Source: Bradyrhizobium sp.
Lineage (GTDB): Bacteria; Pseudomonadota; Alphaproteobacteria; Rhizobiales; Xanthobacteraceae
Length of the DNA: 64,000 bases
Direction: 5' to 3'
Assembly (NCBI RefSeq): GCF_030697065.1
Contig: NZ_JAUYQU010000189.1
Location: 1-64,000, forward strand
The translations under genes were made by a program, and so were the position numbers. Positions 18,664 through 27,767 of this stretch are shown piece by piece (position 1 is the first letter of the stretch; each line of letters begins with the position of its first letter). A model generated the notes under the pieces. That model had not been told where the DNA came from, searched no databases, and saw nothing but the letters and a program-made list of their open reading frames with translations.

Positions 18664-19905
18664 ATGCATCCGGCAGTCCTGAACGGTTCATACGATGTGG
18701 CGAGGGTGCGGGAGGATTTCCCCGCGCTGGCCATGCAGGTCTACGGCAAGCCGCTGGTCTATCTCGACAACGCCGCGTCGGCGCAGAAGCCCAACGCGGT
18801 ACTCGACCGGATGACGCAAGCTTACAGAAGCGAATACGCCAACGTGCATCGCGGGCTGCACTACCTCGCCAATGCGGCGACCGAAGCTTATGAGGGCGGC
18901 CGCGAAAAAGTGGCGAAGTTCCTCAACGCCGGCCGCACCGAGGAGATCATCTTCACCCGCAACGCCACCGAGGCGATCAACCTCGTGGCGTCGTCCTGGG
19001 GCGTTCCCAACATTGGGGCGGGCGACGAGATCGTGCTCTCGATCATGGAGCATCATTCCAACATCGTGCCCTGGCATTTCCTCAGGGAACGCCACGGTGC
19101 CGTAATCAAGTGGGCCGGGGTCGACGACGAAGGCAATTTCCTGATCGACGAATTCGAGAAGCTGCTGACCGACCGCACGAAATTGGTCGCGATCACGCAG
19201 ATGTCGAACGCGCTCGGCACCCTCGTTCCGGTCAAGGAAATCGTCAGGCTGGCGCATGAGCGCGGAATCAAGGTGCTGGTCGACGGCAGCCAGGCCGCGG
19301 TGCATCTGGCGATCGACGTGCAGGATATCGACGCCGATTTCTACGTGTTCACCGGCCACAAGCTGTACGGACCGACCGGCATCGGCGTGCTCTATGCCAA
19401 ACACGAGCATCTGGTGGCGATGCGCCCCTTCAATGGCGGCGGCGAGATGATCCGCGAGGTGGCGAGAGACTGGGTCAGCTACGGCGATCCGCCGCACAAA
19501 TTCGAGGCGGGAACGCCGCCGATCGTGGAATCGATCGGGCTCGGCGCTGCGATAGACTACGTCAATTCGATCGGCAAAGAACGCATCGCCGCGTACGAGC
19601 ACGACCTGCTGACCTACGCCCAGGACCGTCTGCGCGAGATCAATTCGCTGCGGCTGATCGGCACAGCGCGCGACAAGGGCCCGGTGATCTCGTTCGAATT
19701 GAAGGGTGCGCACGCCCACGACGTCGCCACCGTGATCGACCGGCAGGGCATCGCGGTGCGCGCCGGCACGCACTGCGCGATGCCGCTTTTAGAGCGGTTC
19801 AACGTGACGGCGACGTGCCGCGCCTCGTTCGGCATGTATAATACCCGTGAAGAAGTCGACCATCTGGCACAGGCGCTGATCAAGGCGCGGGAACTGTTTT
19901 CATGA
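18664..19905 (+). CDS. sufS: Cysteine desulfurase SufS (group II)
   Basis: A 413-residue PLP-dependent selenocysteine lyase/cysteine desulfurase of the SufS (CsdA) group. PLP lysine Lys233 lies in FTGHKLYGPTG and catalytic Cys371 in RAGTHCAMPLL, the short-loop arrangement of group II enzymes. Conserved blocks include YLDNAASAQKPNAVLD, NVHRGLHYLANAAT, FTRNATEAINLVASSWG and MEHHSNIVPW. In other organisms SufS passes sulfur to SufE or SufU; neither is encoded in this window. ATG 18664 is two bases after the sufD stop, and the 3' end overlaps sufT by four bases (ATGA), indicating translational coupling. Confidence 0.96.
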   Translation: MHPAVLNGSYDVARVREDFPALAMQVYGKPLVYLDNAASAQKPNAVLDRMTQAYRSEYANVHRGLHYLANAATEAYEGGREKVAKFLNAGRTEEIIFTRNATEAINLVASSWGVPNIGAGDEIVLSIMEHHSNIVPWHFLRERHGAVIKWAGVDDEGNFLIDEFEKLLTDRTKLVAITQMSNALGTLVPVKEIVRLAHERGIKVLVDGSQAAVHLAIDVQDIDADFYVFTGHKLYGPTGIGVLYAKHEHLVAMRPFNGGGEMIREVARDWVSYGDPPHKFEAGTPPIVESIGLGAAIDYVNSIGKERIAAYEHDLLTYAQDRLREINSLRLIGTARDKGPVISFELKGAHAHDVATVIDRQGIAVRAGTHCAMPLLERFNVTATCRASFGMYNTREEVDHLAQALIKARELFS

Positions 19906-20300
19906 CCGACACGATCGAAGCCAAGAACGAAGCCAAGAATAGCGAAGCGACATCCAGCAACATGGAAACCATCTCGGCGCTGCCGCCTGAAGAGACCGAG
20001 CGGCTCGGCGGCGAGATCGTGTCCGCGCTGAAGACGGTGTTCGATCCGGAAATTCCGGCTGATATCTACGAGCTCGGCCTGATCTACAAGGTCGACATCA
20101 AGGACGACCGCTCGGTCGACGTCATGATGACGCTGACGACGCCGAACTGCCCGGCGGCGGGCGAACTGCCGCAGATGGTGGAGAACGCGGTCGCCAGCGT
20201 TCCCGGCGTCGGCGTGGTCAATGTCAATCTGGTCTGGGAGCCGGCGTGGACGCCGGACCGCATGACCGACGAGGCGCGCCTCGTCCTCAATATGTGGTGA
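19902..20300 (+). CDS. sufT: SUF system protein SufT (DUF59/MIP18 family)
   Basis: A 132-residue protein with the DUF59 (MIP18) fold. Family members act late in Fe-S cluster maturation or delivery. Visible: a variable N-terminus (residues 1-28), then IVSALKTVFDPEIPADIYELGLIY, where the DPEIP and YELGLIY parts are diagnostic, the LTTPNCPAAG loop with the conserved cysteine, and VVNVNLVWEPAWTPDRM at the C-terminus. Its ATG overlaps the sufS stop (ATGA). Confidence 0.93.
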   Translation: MTDTIEAKNEAKNSEATSSNMETISALPPEETERLGGEIVSALKTVFDPEIPADIYELGLIYKVDIKDDRSVDVMMTLTTPNCPAAGELPQMVENAVASVPGVGVVNVNLVWEPAWTPDRMTDEARLVLNMW

Positions 20301-20369
20301 AGCGTTGGATCGGACCTAAGCTGCACACGGCACGTTAACCGGCATTGATTTGCCGCTGGGATTGACCAC

Positions 20370-20780
20370 ATGACCGAGATGACACCCGCCTCACCGACAC
20401 CGGGCACCAAGCCGAAGCCGCGGCCCCGGCCGCAGGTCATGAAGCTGACCGAGGCCGCGGCGCTTCGGATTACCGAACTGACGAAGCGCGCCGATTCCGA
20501 GATCGTCGGACTTCGCGTCGGGATCAAGAACGGCGGCTGCGCCGGGCAATCCTACACGGTGGAATACGCCCACGAGGTCCGTCCCACCGACGAGGTCGTC
20601 GAGGACAAGGGCGTCAAGATCCTGATCGATCCCAAGGCGGTGCTGTTCCTGCTCGGTACCGAAATGGACTACAAGGCCGACAAGATGCAGTCGCAGTTCA
20701 TCTTCAACAACCCGAACCAGACCGGCGCCTGCGGCTGCGGCGAATCGGTGCAGTTGACCGCCGCGAAGGTGGATGGCTAG
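20370..20780 (+). CDS. sufA: A-type Fe-S carrier SufA/IscA
   Basis: A 136-residue A-type carrier that accepts Fe-S clusters from the SufBCD scaffold and passes them to apo-proteins. The three ligand cysteines are present: Cys57 in NGGCAGQSY and Cys121/Cys123 in GACGCGES. The first ~22 residues form a Pro/Lys/Arg-rich tail not shared with E. coli SufA. It is the last gene of the suf cluster, 69 bases after sufT, and is followed by a repeat. Confidence 0.95.
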   Translation: MTEMTPASPTPGTKPKPRPRPQVMKLTEAAALRITELTKRADSEIVGLRVGIKNGGCAGQSYTVEYAHEVRPTDEVVEDKGVKILIDPKAVLFLLGTEMDYKADKMQSQFIFNNPNQTGACGCGESVQLTAAKVDG

Positions 20781-20800
20781 ACGTTGCTGCTACCCTCGGT

Positions 20801-20905
20801 CGTCATTGCGAGGAACGTAAGCGACGAAGCAAGACAGCATGCTGTGGCATGCGAAGCAAGACAGCATGCTGTGGCATGCAAGGCGTCGCTTCGCTCGCAA
20901 TGACG
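20801..20905. repeat. Intergenic palindromic repeat, family C, with internal tandem duplication
   Basis: The ends CGTCATTGCGAGG and CTCGCAATGACG are inverted. Inside, a 27-bp unit beginning GAAGCAAGACAGCATGCTG occurs twice without a gap (20826-20852 and 20853-20879) and is identical in both copies. Each unit contains the palindromic core ACAGCATGCTGT. Located between sufA and the TfoX-like gene. Confidence 0.8.
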
Positions 20906-20944
20906 AATTCGGTATAGCGGCCATACCCGGCATGGACCTACGCC

Positions 20945-21364
20945 ATGGACCGCGATTTCCTGACCGACCTGTTTTCCGACTTCGGTCCGGTGACGATCCG
21001 CCCGATGTTTTCCGGTTTCGGCATTTCCGCCGACGGCACCAACTTCGCGCTGGCGCTGCGTGCCGGTCTCTACTTTCGCGCCGACGAGCAGACCATTCCG
21101 CAGTTCGAGGCGGAAGGCTCGACGCCGTTTCAGTATCAGACGCGGGCGAAGACCGTTGTCGTCAACTCCTACTGGCAGCTTCCGGCGCGGCTGTTCGATG
21201 ATTCGGAGGAACTGAGCGTATGGGCGAGAGCGGCCCTGGCCGCAGCCCAGCGCGCGGCGTTGCGCAAGCGGCCGAAGGGGAAGAAGGCGACGAAGAAAAA
21301 GGTTGCGGCGAAACCGACGAGCGCGGTCAAAAAGACATCAAAGCGGTCAAAGCCGCCATCCTGA
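20945..21364 (+). CDS. TfoX N-terminal-domain protein with basic C-terminal tail
   Basis: A 139-residue protein. Residues 1-100 match the TfoX N-terminal domain (FGPVTIRPMFSGFGISADGTNFALAL, then LYFRADEQTIPQFE and the aromatic SYWQLPARLFDDSEEL), a small fold named after the competence regulator TfoX/Sxy but found widely in proteins of unknown function. The last ~35 residues are Lys/Ala/Ser-rich and low complexity. The stop codon lies inside a palindromic repeat (CATCCTGAGGTGC), so the tail end may have been shaped by repeat insertion. No evidence here for a competence role. Confidence 0.82.
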   Translation: MDRDFLTDLFSDFGPVTIRPMFSGFGISADGTNFALALRAGLYFRADEQTIPQFEAEGSTPFQYQTRAKTVVVNSYWQLPARLFDDSEELSVWARAALAAAQRAALRKRPKGKKATKKKVAAKPTSAVKKTSKRSKPPS

Positions 21365-21410
21365 GGTGCAAGCTCTTGCGAGCCTCGAAGGGTCGCAGCA
21401 GGGACCGGCG
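21356..21410. repeat. Intergenic palindromic repeat, family B (partial copy 2)
   Basis: A CATCCTGAGGTGCAAGC start matches the left end of the copy at 16447-16549, followed by GCGAGCCTCGAAGG resembling its inner part. The right end is not found. It overlaps the TfoX-like stop codon. Confidence 0.55.
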
Positions 21411-21477
21411 CAAGTCATCTTCGATGCGCCGCACGGCTGGCGTCTTTGGATGACGACGTCAGTGTCGCGCGCTCGGG

Positions 21478-22545
21478 TCACGCCACCTGGCTGTGGGCCT
21501 CGGCGGCGTATTCCGGATCGACTTCGCAGATCACGCGGTTGCGGCCGTTGCGCTTGGCGGCGTAGAGACAGCCATCGGCGCGTTCGATCAGCGAATCGGT
21601 ATCGTCGCCCGGTTTCAGCATGGAAACGCCGACCGAGATCGTGACGCGCCCCAGGATCTCGCCGGTGGATTTCTTCTTCAGTTCCTTCGCCATCACGGCG
21701 CGGCGGATATGGTCGGCGACCGTCAGCGCCTGGCGCAGCGCGGTGTTGGGCAGCACCACCGCGAATTCCTCGCCGCCGTAGCGGGCGGTGATGTCCTGGC
21801 CCTTGATGGTCTGTTTCAGCGACATGCCGACCAGCCGCAGCACCTGGTCGCCGGTGAGGTGGCCATAGGAATCGTTGAACGACTTGAAGTGGTCGATGTC
21901 GAACATCAGAAGCGATAACGGCTCGCCGCTTGCCAGCGCATTCTGCACCGCCGACTCGATCGAGCGGTCGAAATATTTGCGGTTGCCGAGGCCGGTCAGG
22001 GGATCGGTCAGGCTTTCCGCCCGGATCGCCTCGAGGCTCTGCTGCAGGTTGCTGATCTCGTTTTTGGAAAGCGACAGCCGGTCTTCCAGCGCCTTGTTGG
22101 TGTCGCGCATCTCGCGGGTGGACAGCACCAGCGATTCGACGATCGCCTTGATCTGGTCGCGGTCGCGCGCGACCGAGAGCTCCTGCGCCGCGCCGGACAG
22201 GCTGTTGTCGTAGCTCACCGACATCCCGAGGGCGTCGGAGATCAGCGTCATGACGTCGTCGATTTCGCCGATCACGCGGGCGCCGACCTTGTCGATGCGG
22301 TCGGTGGTCTTGATCTGCGAAAGATAGGTTTCGTAGATCTGTTCGAGGTCGGCTTCGGTCAGCTTGCCGTGGCGCGCCAGCGTCTCGTTGATGATCTGGT
22401 TGAGCGGGGAGTTGTATCCTGTCGCGTAGACGTACCAGATCTCATAATTGCGGGGTACGGCGGTTTGTCGAAGTGACTTGATCTGGCCCAGCGCAACTTC
22501 GGCAAAGGCCAGCGTGCGTTCGTGTTCGTCGAGCACCTTGATCAC
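21478..22545 (-). CDS. Diguanylate cyclase (GGDEF domain)
   Basis: A 355-residue signalling enzyme predicted to make cyclic di-GMP from two GTP. The catalytic domain starts at LTDPLTGLGNRKYFD (about residue 179), with metal-binding FDIDHFKSFND and the active-site motif GGEEF at 257-261, so catalysis is expected. The autoinhibitory I-site position (248-251) reads KGQD instead of RxxD, so product inhibition may be weak. The N-terminal ~170 residues are helical with coiled-coil character and carry no PAS, GAF or transmembrane signature; their signal is unknown. The protein should be cytoplasmic. Confidence 0.93.
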   Translation of the reverse strand: MIKVLDEHERTLAFAEVALGQIKSLRQTAVPRNYEIWYVYATGYNSPLNQIINETLARHGKLTEADLEQIYETYLSQIKTTDRIDKVGARVIGEIDDVMTLISDALGMSVSYDNSLSGAAQELSVARDRDQIKAIVESLVLSTREMRDTNKALEDRLSLSKNEISNLQQSLEAIRAESLTDPLTGLGNRKYFDRSIESAVQNALASGEPLSLLMFDIDHFKSFNDSYGHLTGDQVLRLVGMSLKQTIKGQDITARYGGEEFAVVLPNTALRQALTVADHIRRAVMAKELKKKSTGEILGRVTISVGVSMLKPGDDTDSLIERADGCLYAAKRNGRNRVICEVDPEYAAEAHSQVA

Positions 22546-22673
22546 GGATCACGTCCCCAATATAGCGGGCGGCAATGCCCACTTTCCGGCGGCAATAACT
22601 AAAATTATCGCCGTCAAGTTAAGGGAGGATAATGAAGGACCGGTAAACGTCCGGTACCCGACTTAGTCGCTCC

Positions 22674-24170
22674 TTAAACCCTGACGCGGACCGGCCGCAG
22701 CAGGAACGCCGGAAGATGCGAGTGATCGGCAGGCTCGGAGGCCGGCTCTTGCGGGGCTTTCGGTGCGGCGGCCCGGCCGATCGACGGCGTGCGCGAGGGC
22801 GGCGGCGCCGATGGCGGGGTGAACTCGGCTGCGGGCGCGGCCGGCTGTGGGTTGGCATTGCGACCGCCGGCGGCACGCCGGGGCTCGCGTTCGCGGCGCG
22901 GCTTGCGGGCTTCCTGGGCGCCGTCACGCGGGCTTTCGCGCGAGGCTCCCCTTGAACCTTCCCTCGAGCCGTGCCGTCCGCGTGACTGGCGCGGCCGCTC
23001 GGTTTCGGTGCTGGCAGGTGTGGCCGATTCGTCGATCGGACCGGCCTCCAGGCCTTCGACCTGGGGGATGCTTTGTCCGATCAGTTTTTCAATCGCGACC
23101 ATGGATTTCTGATCGAGCGAGGTGACCAGCGAGATCGCGGTGCCGGCCCGGCCGGCGCGGCCGGTGCGGCCGATGCGATGGACGTAATCGTCGGCATGAT
23201 GCGGCACGTCGAAATTGAACACGTGGCTGGTCGAGGGAATGTCGAGGCCGCGGGCCGCGACGTCGGAGGCGACCAGCAGCGGAATTTCACCCTTGCGGAA
23301 CTGATCGAGCGCCGCCGTGCGCGCCGACTGGTCCATGTCGCCGTGAAGGGCGCCGACGCTGAAGCCGTGTTTCTGAAGTGACTTGTAAAGCAGCGCCACT
23401 TCGCGCTTGCGATTGCAGAAGATAATCGCGTTCTGCAGGTCCTTGGCATCGCGCAGCAGGCGGCGCAGCATATCGCGCTTGTCATGCGGCTCGCGGCCGA
23501 CCGAGACCTGGAACTGGGCCACGCCGACGGCGGTGGTCGCGGGCCGGGAAACTTCGATCTTCTCGGGATTGTGCAGGAAGGTTTCGGTGATGCGGCGGAT
23601 TTCTGGCGGCATCGTCGCGGTGAAGAACAGCGTCTGCCGGGTGAACGGGATCATCTTGCAGATCCGTTCGATGTCGGGGATGAAGCCCATGTCCAGCATG
23701 CGGTCGGCTTCGTCGATGACCAGCAGTTCGACGCCGGTCAGCAGCAGGCCGCCGCGCTCGGTGTGGTCGAGCAGCCGGCCCGGGGTCGCGATCAGCACGT
23801 CGACGCCGCGGGTCAGCTTGGTGTCCTGGTCGCCGAAGGAGACGCCGCCGATCAAGAGGGCGACGTTGAGCTTCTGGCCGACACCGTATTTATCGAACTG
23901 TTCCTTGACCTGGGCGGCGAGTTCGCGGGTCGGTTCCAGGATCAGGGTGCGGGGCATTCGGGCCCGGGCGCGGCCCTTTTCCAGAATCGTGAGCATCGGA
24001 AGGACGAAGGCGGCGGTCTTGCCGGTCCCGGTCTGGGCGATGCCGAGAACGTCCCGGCGGGCCAGAACATGGGGAATCGCCTGTTCCTGAATGGGGGTAG
24101 GGGTGGTGTAACCGGTGGCCGCGACGGCGGCGAGCACCTTGTCGGACAAGCCGAGATGGGTAAAAGACAT
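22674..24170 (-). CDS. rhlE: DEAD-box ATP-dependent RNA helicase, RhlE type
   Basis: A 498-residue RNA helicase. Motifs in order: Q motif GYTTPTPIQEQ (about 20-30), Walker A AQTGTGKT (45-52), PTRELAAQ, DEAD in LLVIDEADRMLDMGF (near 155), FFTATMP (motif III), then the second RecA domain with SDVAARGLDIP and HRIGRTGRAGR. The last ~110 residues are an Arg/Pro/Ala-rich disordered tail, as in many RhlE proteins. Such enzymes remodel structured RNA in ribosome assembly and mRNA decay, often at low temperature. ATG 24170 (MSFTHLGLS) is chosen because conserved sequence begins there; the longer open frame to 24329 has none. Confidence 0.93.
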   Translation of the reverse strand: MSFTHLGLSDKVLAAVAATGYTTPTPIQEQAIPHVLARRDVLGIAQTGTGKTAAFVLPMLTILEKGRARARMPRTLILEPTRELAAQVKEQFDKYGVGQKLNVALLIGGVSFGDQDTKLTRGVDVLIATPGRLLDHTERGGLLLTGVELLVIDEADRMLDMGFIPDIERICKMIPFTRQTLFFTATMPPEIRRITETFLHNPEKIEVSRPATTAVGVAQFQVSVGREPHDKRDMLRRLLRDAKDLQNAIIFCNRKREVALLYKSLQKHGFSVGALHGDMDQSARTAALDQFRKGEIPLLVASDVAARGLDIPSTSHVFNFDVPHHADDYVHRIGRTGRAGRAGTAISLVTSLDQKSMVAIEKLIGQSIPQVEGLEAGPIDESATPASTETERPRQSRGRHGSREGSRGASRESPRDGAQEARKPRREREPRRAAGGRNANPQPAAPAAEFTPPSAPPPSRTPSIGRAAAPKAPQEPASEPADHSHLPAFLLRPVRVRV

Positions 24171-24753
24171 TGAGCCTCTGGTCGAAACCGCCGCTTGGAA
24201 TCTCGGAAAAAGACTGTCGCGCCCAACCCCGGAACGGCACGCAAATTTGCTCGGGATTATCGGATACGCAGACAGGCGGCTTACTCGAGGCATCGCGTTT
24301 CGATACCGGGCCGCGTCAGGCCGGAACATAGGGCCGAATTGCCCAAAGTCAATGGAGCCGCCGCGGGAAGGGCTGAAAAAGCTTAATGTTTTTGCATAAT
24401 TGGCGGCGATTTCAGGCTCCGTGCGGTGCGCGGCAGGGTTTGCCGCCCGGGTTAATGGTTCATGAATCGACTACGTAGAATTACGCAGATTTATCACCCC
24501 GATCGTCAAGATGCGTTAAGCCGCTCGTCATTTGCGCGCAAGCGCGAACCCGGAATCTCGAGATTCCGGGTTCGATACCATCGGGCCGGCGCCTTTCGCG
24601 GCCCCGTCGGCATCGCCCCGGAATGACAGCCGGTTTCCGCGCGTGGACGATTCCGGTCCTGACCAAGGCGTTGAACCGTTGGCGCCGGTATGCCGACTAC
24701 GGCACAGGATGGCTGGCACGGGCCGTGGATGAATCGTGCGGGCAGGGACCTCG
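24171..24753. other. Long intergenic region between helicase and caspase-like gene
   Basis: This 583-base divergent spacer contains the upstream region of the helicase gene, one family E palindromic repeat (24545-24627) and an AT-richer patch near 24375-24405 that could hold a promoter. No convincing protein gene was found: open frames here lack codon bias and ribosome-binding sites. A small RNA cannot be excluded by eye. Confidence 0.5.
24545..24627. repeat. Intergenic palindromic repeat, family E (copy 1)
   Basis: A perfect 30-bp palindrome at 24545-24574 is centred on CTCGAG with AACCCGGAATCT as half-site core, followed about 40 bases later by the family tail CCCCGGAATGAC. Other copies: 34139-34229, 44017-44094 and 48521-48607. 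Confidence 0.75.
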
Positions 24754-26253
24754 ATGATGCGCTGGCTTTCCGGATTTTCGGCAATCACCGCCATTGCCGC
24801 CACGCTGGTGGCGTTTGCCGCCCCCGCGCAGGCGGAAAAGCGGGTCGCGCTGGTGGTCGGCAATGACGACTACCGTAACGTCCCGAAACTGCAGAAGGCG
24901 GTCAACGACGCCCGCACCATGGGCGATACGCTGAAGCAGCTCGGCTTTGCCGTGATGGTGGCGGAGAACCAGACGAGGGCCGCCTTCAGCCAGACGCTGC
25001 TGGCGTTCGACAAGGCGGTCGGGCCCGGCGACACCGCGTTCTTTTTCTATGCCGGCCACGGCTTCGAGATCGCTGGCCAAAATTTTCTGCTTCCGACCGA
25101 CGTGCCCCCCGCGACCGAGGGGCAGGAAGAACTGGTGCGCGACGCCTCTGTTCTCGCCGACCGCATCATCGAGCGGCTGCAGAACAGGAAGGTGCGCACT
25201 GCGATCCTGGTGTTCGATGCCTGCCGCAACAATCCGTTCGAACGCCAGGGCACGCGAGCGGTCGCCGGCGGCGGTGGTCTCGCGCCGATGACTCAATTGC
25301 CGGAAGGCGTGTTCTCGATCTTTTCGGCCGGCCCCCGCCAGACCGCGCTCGATCGCCTCTCCAACAATGACGACAATCCCAATTCGGTGTTCACGCGGAC
25401 TTTCGCAAAGCAGATCGCGGAGCCGGGCGCCAACCTGGTCCAGGTGGCGCAGCGGACCCGGCGTCTGGTCAGTGAGTTGGCGGAGACCGTGCGCCACAAG
25501 CAGATTCCGGTCTATTTCGACCAGATGGTCGACGACGTATTCCTGAACGGTCTCGCCAGCCGGCCTGCCGACGCGGTAGCCAAGCCAGCCGAACCGCAAC
25601 AGCAGGTCGCGGCTTTGCCGCCGGTGCAACGCCTTTCGCCCTCGAACGAGTCCGTCAACGCGCCGATCGCTGCGTTCTCGCGCCACAATGGTGGCTGGAC
25701 CGTGGTGTTCTCGATCGCCGATCCGACGCTCGGGATTTCGTGGCGGATCGGCGACACCGGCGAATTCCGCGAGACCGGATTCATCGACACGCTCGATCCG
25801 CGCACCCGCAAGCGGATGCCCAATCCCTCGATCGAGCTTCCCGCCGACGCCGGGGCCGCCACCCTGCAGGTCCGCTATGTCGATACGCTCGGCGAGGTTC
25901 AGGGGCCGTTTCCGATCAGGTTCGACCCCGAGGCGGCACTGATCCGCGACCAGCGCAAGATCCTCGACATGACCGCGACGAGCTGGTTGTCGTTTCGCGA
26001 GTTCAACGGACTCTTGGTCTATTACACCCATTTGATGTCGTATCGCTGTGCGATCCGCGAAGTGCGCGTCGGCATCGACAGCACGGTGCCGGACAAGGTC
26101 CTGAAAATGCCGCCCTGCGACCCGAGGGATCCCAGCGCGATTCCGCATGCGGCGCAGCCTTATCTGAAGCTGGCGCCGACGACCAAATCGGTTTCGGTAG
26201 AACTGACCTATCGCGACGGCAGCGTGTCGGAGATCAAGAGTTTCAGGCGCTGA
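24754..26253 (+). CDS. Secreted caspase-like (peptidase C14) protein
   Basis: A 499-residue protein with a Sec signal peptide (hydrophobic residues 4-26, cleavage near APAQA-EKR). Next comes a caspase/metacaspase p20-like domain starting KRVALVVGNDDYRNVPKLQ. The catalytic dyad is readable: His102 in FYAGHGFE and Cys157 in FDACRNNPF. Residues about 220-300 follow the pattern of bacterial caspase-like proteins of Rhizobiales. The last ~190 residues form a separate beta-rich region (GGWTVVFSIADPTLGISWRIG onward) with no family that I recognise. The role is unknown; secretion suggests an envelope substrate. The start is ATG 24754 or 24757, after GGCAGGGA. Confidence 0.85.
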   Translation: MMRWLSGFSAITAIAATLVAFAAPAQAEKRVALVVGNDDYRNVPKLQKAVNDARTMGDTLKQLGFAVMVAENQTRAAFSQTLLAFDKAVGPGDTAFFFYAGHGFEIAGQNFLLPTDVPPATEGQEELVRDASVLADRIIERLQNRKVRTAILVFDACRNNPFERQGTRAVAGGGGLAPMTQLPEGVFSIFSAGPRQTALDRLSNNDDNPNSVFTRTFAKQIAEPGANLVQVAQRTRRLVSELAETVRHKQIPVYFDQMVDDVFLNGLASRPADAVAKPAEPQQQVAALPPVQRLSPSNESVNAPIAAFSRHNGGWTVVFSIADPTLGISWRIGDTGEFRETGFIDTLDPRTRKRMPNPSIELPADAGAATLQVRYVDTLGEVQGPFPIRFDPEAALIRDQRKILDMTATSWLSFREFNGLLVYYTHLMSYRCAIREVRVGIDSTVPDKVLKMPPCDPRDPSAIPHAAQPYLKLAPTTKSVSVELTYRDGSVSEIKSFRR

Positions 26254-26299
26254 TTGTGAAGCAATACATCTCCGTGTCCCGCACACTTCGCAATAGCCC

Positions 26300-26401
26300 G
26301 TAGCCCGGGAGAAGTCGGACGGCGCGAAGCGTCGTCGGACTGCGTAATCCGGGACGGTGCGAGACGAGTCCCGGATTTCGCAAGGGCTCCATCCGGGCTA
26401 C
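26300..26401. repeat. Intergenic palindromic repeat, family D
   Basis: The ends GTAGCCCGG and CCGGGCTAC are inverted, with inner pairing of ATCCGGGAC to GTCCCGGAT. It sits between the caspase-like gene and the FAD monooxygenase gene. Only one copy was noticed in the window. Confidence 0.65.
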
Positions 26402-26438
26402 AATTCCAGCTTCTCATCATCGAACGGGGCAGTAGGCC

Positions 26439-27698
26439 ATGGACGCGCGTACTTCTCCGGATCGATCGTCTCCGCGCAGCATGGCCACGCGCTGCTGCAT
26501 CGTCGGTGGCGGTCCCGCGGGCATGATGCTGGGCTATCTGCTGGGCCGCGCGGGCGTCGATACGATCGTTCTGGAAAAACACGCCGACTTCTTCCGGGAT
26601 TTTCGCGGCGACACCGTGCATCCCTCGACGCTGCAGGTGATGGACGAACTCGGCCTGATCGACGGATTCCTGAAACTTCCGCACCAGCGGCTGCAAATGA
26701 TGGACGGCAAGTTCGGCGAGGCGTCGGTCCGCATCGCCGATCTCAGGCGTCTGAAAACAAAGTACCCTTTCATCGCCTTCATGCCGCAATGGGATTTTCT
26801 CAACTTCCTGCGCGAGAGCGGCAGGCGGTTCCCGTCGCTCACGGTGAGGATGGATGCCGAAGCGACCGACCTGATCATTTCGGGGGATACGGTCGCCGGC
26901 GTGACTGCGACGACAGCGGAGGGGCCCATCGAAATCCGCGCCGATCTCACCATCGGCTGCGACGGCCGCCATTCGATCGTGCGGCAGCGTGCCGGTCTCG
27001 AGGTCGAAGACATCGGCGCGCCGATGGACGTGCTGTGGTTTCGCGCCGGCAAGCGCGCCGACGAAAACGAAAACCTGTTTGCCCGGCTCGACCCCGGCAA
27101 GATGATGGTGACGTTCGACCGCGGCGATTACTGGCAATGCGCCTATGTGATCGCGAAGGGGCAATATGAAGCGGTGAAGGCGCGCGGCCTCGACGCTTTT
27201 CGCGGTGCCATCATCGATATGGCGCCGATCCTGAAATCGGGGATGGCGGACGTGAAAAGCTGGGATGACGTGAAACTCCTGACGGTGACCATCAATCGCC
27301 TGAAGCGTTGGTCCCGGCCGGGCCTGCTCTGCATCGGCGACGCCGCGCATGCGATGTCGCCGGTCGGCGGTGTCGGCGTCAATCTGGCGGTTCAGGATGC
27401 GGTGGCGACGGCGAACCTTCTGGCTGAAAAACTGGCGAACGGCTGTCCATCCGAGGACGCACTGGACGCCGTGAGGCGGCGCCGCGAATTTCCGGTGCGG
27501 ATGACGCAGCGGATGCAGGTGGTGGTGCAGAACAGGCTGATCAGCGCCGCGCTGAAGCCCGGCAACGAGCCGCTCGAGCCGCCGTTGCCGGTGCGGCTCA
27601 TCAACGCGGTGCCGTGGCTGCAAGGCATCACCGCACGGCTGATCGGACTCGGGGTGCGACCCGAGCATGTGCAATTTGCGGTATCTCCGCACCGTTAG
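26439..27698 (+). CDS. FAD-dependent monooxygenase (PHBH-like)
   Basis: A 419-residue flavoprotein of the p-hydroxybenzoate hydroxylase-like class A monooxygenases. Motifs: the dinucleotide-binding GGGPAGMMLGYLLGRAG near residue 15, the central DG motif GCDGRHSIVRQRAG, and the second FAD motif IGDAAHAMSPVGGVGVNLAVQDA near residue 300. These enzymes hydroxylate aromatic or polyketide substrates using NAD(P)H and oxygen; the substrate here is unknown, and no ring-cleavage pathway genes adjoin it. ATG 26439 gives a slightly long N-terminus before the Rossmann strand; ATG 26481 (MATRCCIVGGG) is an alternative. Confidence 0.88.
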   Translation: MDARTSPDRSSPRSMATRCCIVGGGPAGMMLGYLLGRAGVDTIVLEKHADFFRDFRGDTVHPSTLQVMDELGLIDGFLKLPHQRLQMMDGKFGEASVRIADLRRLKTKYPFIAFMPQWDFLNFLRESGRRFPSLTVRMDAEATDLIISGDTVAGVTATTAEGPIEIRADLTIGCDGRHSIVRQRAGLEVEDIGAPMDVLWFRAGKRADENENLFARLDPGKMMVTFDRGDYWQCAYVIAKGQYEAVKARGLDAFRGAIIDMAPILKSGMADVKSWDDVKLLTVTINRLKRWSRPGLLCIGDAAHAMSPVGGVGVNLAVQDAVATANLLAEKLANGCPSEDALDAVRRRREFPVRMTQRMQVVVQNRLISAALKPGNEPLEPPLPVRLINAVPWLQGITARLIGLGVRPEHVQFAVSPHR

Positions 27699-27767
27699 AG
27701 GCGCTGGGGCACCCATTGCATGGGGTTGTTTTCAAGATTTTTGTTATGGCCTTCCGTCCGACGCGCC

